Shown: positions 38,471 to 48,176 of the stretch, piece by piece | Numbering within the stretch: position 1 is the stretch's first letter | Layout of the letters: each line of letters begins with the position of its first letter | Source of the DNA: Glebionis coronaria | Taxonomy: Eukaryota; Streptophyta; Magnoliopsida; Asterales; Asteraceae | Assembly: GCA_025667525.1 (NCBI GenBank) | Contig: CM046879.1 | Location: forward strand, 388,267,039 to 388,331,038 | Length of the DNA: 64,000 bases | Direction of reading: 5' to 3' | Program-made: the position numbers and the translations under genes | Notes under the pieces: model-generated | The model's database searches: none | Told to the model about the DNA's origin: nothing | What the model saw: the letters and a program-made list of their open reading frames with translations, nothing else

Positions 38471-40057
38471 TGTATGTATTGTGGTGGAGGTCATGATTTC
38501 TCCGAGTGCATTACCAACGGTGGTAACACTTCGAGTGCCTACGCGGCCACGGGAAGTTACAACCAAACCGGTCAAGTTACCCGCTCTAATCAATTGACTC
38601 CACCGGGTTTTGCTCCAAATCAAAATGCTAACAACAACTATCGAAACAATCAAGTTGGTTTTAAAAGCAATTACAAAGGAAACTATGGGAATCAAGGGGC
38701 TAATAATCAAGTTTCAAACAAAAATCAAAACAATGATTTTCAAAACAACAACAAGGGTTTGCAAACTTTGAAAGATCTTCCAAATGAGTTTGTTGAATAC
38801 GTTAATGGAAACGATGCTAGGTTTTACAACATTCAAAGAGAAATCATTAGCCTAAGATCCGAGTTTAAGAACGACATGAAGAAGGAGTTGAAAAACGAGT
38901 TAGCAAATGAGCTTAAAATCCATACAAACAAAATGGAGGGGAATGTAACTAGGTTTCAACAAAACCAACAAAAAATGGAACAAGGGAAACATGAAATAAA
39001 ACAAGAGATAATTAAGGCCGAGAAGAGGCAATCCATGTTTGAGGACAAAATTTCATATATGTTTGAGGCTATTATGTGCAAACCGTCTTCGAGTAGTCTT
39101 CCTAGTAACACCATATCGAATCCTAAGGGAGAGATGAAAGTGATTACCACAGGTAGTAGTAAGACACTTAAGGAACCGACTCCTCAACCAATTGCTCCTA
39201 CGGAGGAAGAAATTGAGGAAGAACCCGAGGTGGTGGTCGAAAAGGAGCATGTCCAAATCCCACGAAGTACCACTCATGCCACACCTACGGTTGACCCATT
39301 ACCACATTTGGAACCCGAGATTCCAAAGGCAATGCCTATTCCTCAACCCACACCACCTTTGCCCTATCCATCGACACTTAGAAAGGAGAAACGTCAAGAG
39401 CGCGATAATTACCAATTTGAGCTTTTTATGAAAATGTTTCGTGACGTTCATTTTAATGTGAGTTTCGTCGATGCTTTGGTCATGATGCCTCGATTTGCCG
39501 CTAACTTCAAGAGTACGTTGAACAACAAGGAGAAATTGCAACAATTGTCTAGTTGTTCATCGGTTTATCTTAACCGCATACCTCAAAAAGTCGGTGATCC
39601 CGGTAAATTTTTGATTCCTTGTGCAGTCCAAGATATGGAAGAATGTTATGCCTTGGCCGATCTTGGTGCTAGTATTAACTTGATGCCACTTGCAATCTTC
39701 AAGTCGCTCAATCTTCCTAATCTTACTCCTTCACTAATGTCTATCGAGTTGGCCGACCATTCCACGATTCCCGCATGTGGATTGGCGGAAGACGTTTTTG
39801 TGAAAGTAGGAAAGTTCTATTATCCGGTAGACTTTATCGTTGTCCATATTCCCACGGATCCTCAAGTTCCTCTCATTTTAGGTCGTTCGTTTTTAGATAC
39901 GTCTATGGCTTTAATTGATGTGCATGCTAGAAAGATCTCCTTACGTTTTAACGACGAGGAACTTGTTATAAACACAACTCAAAATTCTCAAACTTCTCAT
40001 GTTTATTCCGATGCAACCGTAAACCTCATTAACATGATTGACGTTATTTGCGAGTAA
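38471..40057 (+). pseudogene. gag-pro: Element B gag C-terminal part and protease
   Basis: The reading frame resumes at the first base after D's target duplication with a zinc knuckle C-x2-C-x3-H-x4-C (CMYCGGGHDFSEC, 38471-38509). This binds nucleic acid in Gag. An Asn/Gln-rich stretch and a coiled region follow. Next comes the motif SNTISNPKGEMKVITTGSSK (about 39110), which element E shares as SNTVANPRGEMKAITTRSGK. The aspartic protease follows, with the active site DLGAS at 39659-39673 and the flap-side motif ILGRSFLD. The frame stops at 40055-40057 (TAA). The same frame goes on with related sequence, so this is a nonsense change inside the polyprotein and not a natural end. Codons before 38471 in the same frame belong to D's LTR. 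Confidence 0.9.
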
Positions 40058-41200
40058 TTTTCACAAGAAGTTTTAGGTTTTGGTGATGATGAAAATAGTG
40101 GCAATCCCACTATTTTAGATCCCATCCTTGATAACTCGACACCAACCTTCACTCCATTTGAAGGTGGTGGTTTTACGTTGGAAGAATTCGATGTTCCACG
40201 TACTTGTGACGAACACCTCAACAATGATGAGGACTTCTCGATTATCAAGGATTTTCTTAACGATTTCCCATTTCCTCCACCCGAGGAGGTTATGAGTATC
40301 GAGCCCAAATCTTCAATTGAGGAACCACCTATCCTCGAGTTGAAAGATTTACCTCCTCATCTCGAATATGTATTTTTGGAGGAGGACGACAAGTTGCCGG
40401 TTATTATTTCGAAAGAACTTTCGGATGATGAAAAACCGCACTTGTCGATGTTCTAAAGGATCACAAAGGGGAAATTGCGTGGAAGTTATCCGACATTAAG
40501 GGGATCGACCCTAAATTTTGTACCCACAAAATCTTAATGGAGGAGGATTACAAACCCACAATCCAATGTCAAAGGAGGGTGAACCCCAAAATTCACGACG
40601 TCATCAAAAAGGAAGTCATAAAACTCCTTGACGCGAGAATGATTTACCCTATTTTCGATAGCCCTTGGGTGAGTCCTATCCATTGTGTCCCTAAAAAGGG
40701 AGGAATGACCGTTGTGCCAAACGATGCCAACGAGTTAATTCCCACTAGACTCGTGACCGGATGGAGAGTGTGCATTGACTATCGTAAGTTGAATGACGCC
40801 ACTTGAAAAGACCATTTTCCCTTGCCCTTCATGGACCAAATGTTGGAGCGTCTTGTGGGAAACGATTTCTATTGCTTTTTAGATGGTTTTTCCGGTTACT
40901 TCCAAATCCCCATCGATCCTCGTGATCAAGAAAAAACTAGTTTACGTGTCCATATGGAACGTTTGCCTATCGTAGAATGCCATTCGGACTTTGCAATGCA
41001 CCGGGAACCTTTCAAAGGTGCATGATGGCTATTTTTCATGATATGATCGAGAAGACGGTGGAAGTCTTCATGGATGACTTTTCTGTGTTTGGTAGTTGGT
41101 TCACTTCGTGTTTGTCGAATCTTGAGAGAATGTTGAAGCATTGTGAGGAAACAAACCTTGTGCTTAATTGGGAAAAATGTAATTTTATGGTTAAAATTGG
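40058..41200 (+). pseudogene. pol: Element B reverse transcriptase region (stops and frameshifts)
   Basis: After the stop at 40055 the frame continues through an acidic linker to LPPHLEYVFLEEDDKLPVII, a stretch typical of Athila Pol just before RT. A one-base loss near 40440 shifts the frame. RT then reads from YKPTIQCQRRVNP (about 40546) through DSPWVSPIHCVPKKGG and GWRVCIDYRKLN. A TGA at 40804-40806 interrupts the frame, then LPFMDQMLERL and FLDGFSGYFQIPID follow. A second shift near 40938 moves to the frame of [16 protein letters not shown] (40977). The catalytic motif is FMDD (41067-41078) in FMDDFSVFG, the usual Athila form of YxDD. E has the same motifs in one open frame, which confirms the order. 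Non-functional. Confidence 0.9.
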
Positions 41201-42314
41201 AATCGTATTAGGGCACAAGGTTTCGAAAGCGGGGATTGAGGTAGATCAAGCTAAGGTAGACGTCATTGCCAAATTACCTCATCCCAAAACCGTTAAGGGA
41301 GTTAGGAGTTTCCTAGACCACGCGGGCTTTTATCGTCGATTCATAAAGGATTTTTCAAAGATCTCTCTACCTATTACACATCTCCTTGAAAAAGATGCAC
41401 GTTTTGTCTTTGACGAAGATTGTGTACGAGCCTTTGAAATCCTTAAGAGGAAACTTACCGAAGCTCCCATTCTTGTTGCTCCCAATTGGAACCTCCCCTT
41501 TGAGCTCATGTGTGATGCTAGTGACTACGCTATTGGGGCCATATTGGGGCAACGTCATGAAAAACACTTCTTGCCTATTCACTATGCTAGCAAGACGATG
41601 ACCGAGGATCAACTAAAATACACTACAACGGAGAAGGAGTTCCTTGCCGTGGTGTATGCATTTGAGAAATTCCGACCTTATCTCGTGTTGACTAAATGCA
41701 TAGTGTATACGGATCATTCGGCTATCAAGTATCTTATGGCTAAACAAGATGCAAAGCCGAGATTACTTCGTTGGATTCTCCTCCTTCAAGAATTTGATCA
41801 CAAAATCGTTGACAAAAAAGGAGCCGAGAATCTAGCGGCCGATCATATTTCTCGTTTGGAAGATCCTCACCAAAGTGTTTACGAGCCCAAGGAAATCACC
41901 GAAACATTTCCGCTCGAGACACTTCGTGTAGTGAATTCTAAGCTTGATTCTTCCACACCATGGTTTGCGGACATCGCAAATTACCATGCGGGCAACTTCA
42001 TCATCAAGGGTATGACGACTCAAGAAAAACGAAAATTCTTTCGTGACGTCAAGTTCTATTTTTGGAACGACCCTTACTTGTTTCGAACTTTTGCGGATCA
42101 AATTATTCGACGTTGTGTCTTTGGTACCGAAGCTTCTAACATCCTTAGAGCTTATCACGAGGGACCCACAGGTGGTCACCATGGTGCTAATCTCACGGCT
42201 AAGAAGGTTTTTGATGTCGGTTTCTTTTGGCCTACTATTTACCATGATGCATATGAACTTGTGAAGTCGTGTGACTCATGCCAACGACAAGGAAAAGCCT
42301 CACAAAAAGATTAA
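41201..42314 (+). pseudogene. pol: Element B RNase H and integrase zinc finger
   Basis: In the frame opened at 40977, the RT connection ([16 protein letters not shown]) leads to RNase H. The usual four acidic positions are present: D in CDASDYA (codon 180 of that frame), E in TTTEKE (219), D in YTDHSA (246) and D in AADHIS (289). The integrase N-terminal zinc-binding module follows, with H in [12 protein letters not shown] and the pair CDSC (codons 432-435). A TAA at 42312-42314 stops the frame, after which integrase continues in the same frame. RNase H removes the RNA strand during reverse transcription. The module looks intact by motif but is disconnected from RT and the integrase core. Confidence 0.9.
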
Positions 42315-43246
42315 ATGCCACAAAATATCATCCAAGTGTGTGAGATCTTTGACGTTTGGGGCATTGACTTTATGGGGCCGTTCCCATCATCTCATGGTAA
42401 TAAGTACATCCTTGTCGCCGTTGACTACCTATCTAAGTGGATGGAAGCTAAGGCTTAGCCCACCAATGATGCTCGTGTGTAGTCAAGTTTTTGAAAAGAT
42501 TGTTTTCTCGGTTTGGAACCCCTCGTGCGATCATAAGCGATCGTGGAACCCATTTTTGTAACGAACAATTCGAAAGGGTCCTAAGGAAATATGGGGTTAC
42601 ACATCGGCTTTCTATGGCTTATCACCCACAAACTAGTGGGCAAGTCGAGGTTTCAAACCTAGCTTTGAAGAGGATCTTGGAGAGATCTATTGGGGAAAAC
42701 CAAAAATCTTGGTCGGATAAGTTGAACGATGCTTTATGGGCCTTTAGGATCGCTCATAAGACGCCCATTGGGTGCACTCCTTATAAGCTTATGTATGGGA
42801 AAAATTGTCACTTGCCAATTGAATTAGAACACAAGGCTTAATGGGCCCTTATGCATTGTAATATTGATATGGAGACTGCGGGAAAACACCGGAAAATGCA
42901 ATTAAAAGAATTGGATGAATTAAGGGATATTGCTTATGAAAATTAATTGATTTATAAAGAAAAGACTACAAAGTTGCATGATTCAAAAATTAAAAACCGG
43001 GTTTTTAACATTGGGGATCAAGTTTTGCTTTTTAACTCTCGTTTGAAAATCTTTTCCGGTATGTTGAAATCTCGTTGGTCCGGTCCATTCACCGTGACTC
43101 AAGTTTTTCCATATGGGACCATCGAGCTAGTTCAAAATGATGGCCCCAATTTCAAGGTGAATGGACATAGGTTGAAGCACTACTTTGGCGGGGAAGTTCC
43201 ATCCTTGAACTACCTCGACCAAATCACCTTCCCCAATAATAATTAG
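42315..43246 (+). pseudogene. pol: Element B integrase core and C-terminal part
   Basis: The core begins with [32 protein letters not shown] (first catalytic D near 42365). A TAG at about 42456 and a one-base shift near 42481 break the frame. It resumes with [18 protein letters not shown] (second D at 42539) and SGQVEVSN (E at 42647), separated by 35 residues as in the DD35E class. Further stops are at 42839-42841 and 42943-42945. The C-terminal stretch (FNIGDQVLLFNSRLKIF, LKSRWSGPF) runs to a stop at 43244-43246. I see no chromodomain, as expected for Athila. No envelope-like frame follows. Confidence 0.9.
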
Positions 43247-44733
43247 TATTGAGGGGATCGAGTCGAGCTCATGACTCGGTAATAAAAAACGAGGTGCCTC
43301 GTGGGGAGTCTCATGCTTATCCTATGTACATATTATCGATTTCTAATGTAGTAATGTGTAGGTATTTGTGCCCTTCCAACCTTTGTTCCGTGGTTGTTTG
43401 TGAATTGTGGATTTTAGATGATCATTATCTTCACGATTGGAGCCTCTCGTGTTCGTTTTATGGGAGCACTCGATCATTTGCTTTGAATACTTTCTCAATA
43501 TCCATGATATATCCTTTGATGTTCTAACCTTAGGTTTATAGCACACTTCATAAACGGCTTTAAATTTAATGGTTACACCCTTTCCATGCTAGATTAAGCA
43601 TTCGACTACGTCTCTAGTATGGGGGTGTTTGCACCCCTAGACTCGAAACATTGAGGACAATGTTTAACTTTAGTATGGGGGGTGAATAGATACTTGCCTT
43701 GCCAAACCTTCACGCTTTCCAAAGTTTATCTTTTTTTTATCGTTTTGTTGCAAAATAAGGCTAAAAATGGCCAAATTTTAAAATTTTTCTCATGCTTTAT
43801 CAGTGTTTGAAGACATGAATGTAGGTTTTCTGATGGCGAGAATAAGAGTAATTTTTGACTCGACCGTGCGTGTTGAGCACTTAGCTTTGATTCCTTAACT
43901 TTTTATTAGGCTAAGTCTCTTAAATGAGAATGAGAAATGATAAAGTTAATTACAAGTTACTATGCTAACGTAGAGTAACTTCCATGTAATTATTTTTTGC
44001 TTAATAAATATTGACTTAGCGGTTTAGTCTTGATTGTTGGTTTCTAGTCCTTTCTAGTAGCTTCCATGTAATTAAATTGGGAAGACATTAAGGTATCGCC
44101 AGCGTCACGGTTTTGAAGTATTGGCAACCCGAATAATTGAAAGATTCACCCTATATTAAGATTTCAAGTGCTCACCTAAATCAAGAAAACAATTTGAAGC
44201 TCACAAGGCCGAAAAATCTATGCAAAATTGAAAGTGAATCAAGCCTTAATCTTTGAAGCTTTAAAGATCCAAAATTCGCCTTAGCGTGAGGATATACGTC
44301 TTTGGCCATAATAAAACCAACCGATGAGGCGGATAATAAAAGGCAAGGCAAGACCGAAGTCATAATAAAAGATTCATGGCGAAGTTGAATAAAAGATGGA
44401 GGTAAGCCTATGATAATAAGGCCCTTCCGTTAGGGGCGTATAAAAGTCTTGGTAATACATGTTCAAAACGTTATAAAACCTTGTTTATCGATCCTTCTTG
44501 CTAACTTAATTTTTTGACATCGTTGTCTATTAGGAGGGGTTATTAATTTGATGGTCTTGGTTACACTGTTAGGACTCTATTTTTAGACCTAAATCCCTAT
44601 TATCGCATAAGTCAAACAATGTATCCTCGTGAAACATTCAAGACAAAATGAAATGTAAGAGATACAACTTAGGAAAATGGGAGGATAAGTACGTGATTAG
44701 GGCATATGAGTAGTGTTAGCATTACTAACTTAT
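43247..44733 (+). other. Element B 3' non-coding tail, first part
   Basis: About 1.5 kb after integrase with no convincing frame. The 92-codon frame at 43249 has no recognisable feature, and no envelope-like protein is seen. It holds two purine tracts, TAGTATGGGGG (43615-43625) and TTTAGTATGGGGGG (43669-43682), around a perfect 8-bp hairpin at 43646-43665. The tail continues after element L at 51306. Confidence 0.75.
43615..43684 (+). other. Twin polypurine-like tracts around a conserved hairpin (element B)
   Basis: The tract TAGTATGGGGG, then AAACATTG-AGGA-CAATGTTT (43646-43665), then TTTAGTATGGGGGG. B's true polypurine tract before the 3' LTR (51571-51584) begins TTTAGTATGGGG. Element A has the same arrangement at 270-337 with its own tract sequence. 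Confidence 0.75.
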
Positions 44734-45671
44734 AATGATGATATGATCAAAAACTCATATCAATTAATCAACAAATCACCCTAAAACACAAGAAAAATAC
44801 CTAAACTTTGTGCTATAAAGCGGAATTATGTGGTATGTTTTGTGTTTGTGTGCAAATAGGTAAGAAGGATGCATTTTCAAGCAAATAAAAGGAAAATCAA
44901 GCTTAATTGGATGAAAAAGACAAAGAAGGATCAAAAGTGACAAGACTTTGAAGTGCAAGGACCTATCTTGACAATCTGCCAAAGATGAAGGACTAAAAGT
45001 GTAAATATGACAAAGTCAAGATAAAAGTCAAACATGGTCAACTCTTCAGTCAACTAAGTCAAAGGGATCAATTGTGTTCAAGAATGAAGTTTGAAGGACC
45101 ATTTATGCCAAAGAAATGAAGATTTTAGCTTAAAATACAAATCTGCCAAAGTAAGGGGTTAAAACTGCCAAAGATACTTCAAAGTTTGGATCAATCCATG
45201 TGAAGGAGCTTTTAGCCAATCAGATTGCAAGGAAGAAGAAATTTAGATTGCCAAACAAGCGCCAGCTGGCCACTAACTTCGTTTGGCATTTAATGACCGT
45301 ATCCCAACAGTGCAACGCACTCAACCCTTCTCAACCAATGAAACAACGCCATGCAATAATTCAAATTATCCAACTTGGATAACGATCCGTGTGATCATTT
45401 CTTTCCCAATCAGAAAGTGCCACGTGGCCTTCTTCTTCAACGCAACCCATAAACGTTTAAGAGCTACACTTGATTTCAGAAAGAGTTATCTACATGAAAA
45501 GTGATCGTTTTTTAGAGAGGAATACAATGGACACAATCAATTTAGCTCAAGATCAAGGAATCAAAAATCCCCAAATTGTGAAGAACAAGAGGATGAACAC
45601 CTTTGTGACACGTGGCAACAAACTAGTGATGGGAACACGTCATCAACTCCAAGACTTACTCACAATTTGCT

Positions 45672-45679
45672 TATAAATA
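45672..45679 (+). promoter_or_regulatory. TATA box of left L LTR
   Basis: TATAAATA in TTGCTTATAAATAGG. The same sequence is at 49117-49124 in the right LTR. Confidence 0.65.
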
Positions 45680-45863
45680 GGATGATATTCTCTCATTTAC
45701 AAAAGGAGTCAATGTGTGTAAATTTCACACACATCTTAATTTTCCTCTCATTCATAGTTTCAGTTAGTTAGCTTAGCCAACTCAAGAGTCTGACAAGCTC
45801 TTGAGTTAGTTAGCTTAGTTGTAACCACTTTACCTACTTTGTAACAAACTTTCTATTTAAATC

Positions 45864-45869
45864 AATAAA
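45864..45869 (+). terminator. Candidate poly(A) signal of left L LTR
   Basis: AATAAA about 190 bases after the TATA box, repeated at 49309-49314 in the right LTR. Plant signals are loose, so this is a positional guess. Confidence 0.4.
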
Positions 45870-47857
45870 AATCACAATTCACTTCCTTCATCTACTGTTC
45901 ATACCTTGAACCCTATTATCCTTGTATTACTGTTAGCTCATTGTGATCATAAATGATCATGATTAGCTAAGTTTGGAGAATTGAAGCTGTTTTTGATCTT
46001 GTTCTGTTCAAGCCAGTAGAGTTCTTGTTGATTTTGAAGCTTTCTTGTTCAACAATGGTGATTTTGATGATTGTAGATGTTGATTGGTAGATTTTTCTTG
46101 CTAAGGTGGTGGTTTAGCATTGATTAGAAAGCTCAGCGCTTCTCTACTCCTATAATGGAGGCCTAAGCTAAAAGGTTTTGAGTTACTGAGTTCTTGTTCC
46201 ACTAAACAGCATTTGCCTGCTCTATTCCTAGCTAAAACCTGTTTGTCTGCATGATCAAGTGTGATTAGATAGCATTTGAGTTAATCTTGTTGATTGAGTA
46301 GCTTTAGTGTAGTTTGATAATTGTTCCTTAGTTTAAATCTTGTCATGTTATTAGCTTTATCAGTCATATTAGCTTAACTAGTCAATTTGAGTGTTAGCCT
46401 TTTAAACTGTTTGTAACTGGTTCATTTGCATTTCATTTGGCTCATTGAACTTAGTCTGATGTCACATTTCATTCAGTTTAGTCAATTGCCTTTAATCCTT
46501 TCACAAAGATTGAGATAGTTCAGTAAAGTATTGTTTGGGATTGGTTTTCAAGTAGTGTTCAAGTTTTGAAAATTGGTTAAATCTTGTTCATTTACAATCA
46601 CTTAGTCATAACAAACCAAGTTTAGTAGTTTTCAAGTCATTTTATTAGTCAAAAAGGCAATTGGCATTAAAAAGTCTGGGTCAGTCTTTGTTATAGAATT
46701 TCAGAAAAAGTTCATGATTTTCAATTGCTTGGCAATTCTTTGTTTCTTGATAAAAATGTATGAAACCAGTTCTCATCTCTCACTTAACATCTGAACTTTT
46801 AGCATATAGAAGGAAATTATACAGTATCTAGTTTTGAGGAAGAAATAAGCAAATCAATAAGCACTTGAGCATTTGTCATTCCCTATGATAAATAGATGGA
46901 CTGATTTCTCATATTGGCATTTCCACTTCAGAAACCTTCTAATTTTCTTTCACAAATCAATCCAAAAAGTGTTCCTTAATAAGTTTTGAGATTTTCAGAA
47001 TTTTGGAATTTTGGTCAACAAAAGTCAACATAAGCTCATTTTAGCTTATTTTCAATTTTAGAGCTTATTACTGGATCATTTTCTTTGAGACTAGATTTCC
47101 CATTCTTCTTGTGAGCTGTTTAACGAGTTTCTTCATTAAAATCAAGTTGTGCAAGTGTAGCTTATTAGGTAGCTTATTTTGAGTTTATTTGAAATTGCTT
47201 ATTATAGTTCTAGATAGTTTCAGCTTATTACCTTTCACAGGTCTAGCTTAATTTCAATTTTAAGACTTTTGAAAGTGGTTTGAGCTTATTTGGTCAAGAA
47301 ACGAACTCAAGCGAGCTTATTTTGTTCTTAAACCCGTTTTTGTTAAATAACTTTTGGAAATTGCAGTCTAGTCCTTTAATTGTTTAGCAGTTTCTATAAC
47401 AGGCTAAAATTCCAAGTAATTAGGTTTTGCAAAAGTATAGTCCTCAGATTTTCAAGTTTGTTTAAAATTGGTTAGTCAGTTTTCAAGTTAGTTAAAATTT
47501 AGTTACTTTGTTTGATAAATTTTCACATTTAGTCCATATAGTTAACTGTTTTTTCATATATAGTCCCTAGACTTTTTTGAATTTGTATTTTTGGCATTAA
47601 TTTTTCATTGAATTTACATTTTCAGTCCTTATATTTTGTAGAATTTACATTAGAGCATTTAATTGACTAAATAATTGGTTTGTGCACTTTGTTTTACGTA
47701 TAAGTAGACTGTATTTTTCATTTTAGCAAGGATTTGTTTGAATTAGCTATAGAATATCCAAATACTTTACCAACCAAAAACAATTAAAAACTCGATCTTG
47801 TTAGGACTTTCAGTTTGTTAAGAACTGAGAAAACGAACTTCAACTATACACATTTCA

Positions 47858-48176
47858 AATGCACCTTTAAGCTTGGTATGGGGAAAGTGAAACTTGAGGG
47901 TGATAAATGTCCATGGTACCCAAGCCCTAATCCAAGTCATTGTTTTCTTTATGAGTTATTTCCATCAAACCATTTCAAGAAAAACCAATAATATGTAAAT
48001 AGAATTGTTTCTTGTGCATTGCATTGTTTAAAATCAAAATCATGCATCATATAGTGTAGAGTAGTGTAGATGCATTCCATAATGGCCAAGGTGGATTAAT
48101 TATGAGGAAAATGTAAACTTGTGCTTTAAAATATAGCATTGCATGAGGACATGACAATGTTCAAGTGTAGGGGATT
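47858..48176 (+). other. Residual interior of element L with polypurine tract
   Basis: From 47867 it is similar to the last 310 bases of element A's tail (about 1625-1933) and ends in AAGTGTAGGGGATT (48163-48176) next to the right LTR. It has no coding sequence and no full primer site. The junction after the left LTR reads AATG then CACCTTTAAGC. Confidence 0.88.

Larger units (their letters stand above)
44739..47857 (+). repeat. Left LTR of element L
   Basis: 3119 bases. It starts with a hairpin (TGATATGA/TCATATCA, 44739-44762) and has a TATA box at 45672-45679, an AATAAA at 45864-45869 and a 10-bp hairpin between them (45779-45807). The second half is rich in AGCTTATT. The spacing of TATA box and AATAAA suggests an R region of about 150-200 bases. 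The frames at 44776-44982 (minus) and 45200-45382 recur in the right LTR but have no domain. Confidence 0.92.

Noticed and set aside
43249..43527. 92-codon frame after integrase as an envelope-like gene of B
   Set aside because: No signal peptide or convincing membrane segments, short, and not matched in A's tail.
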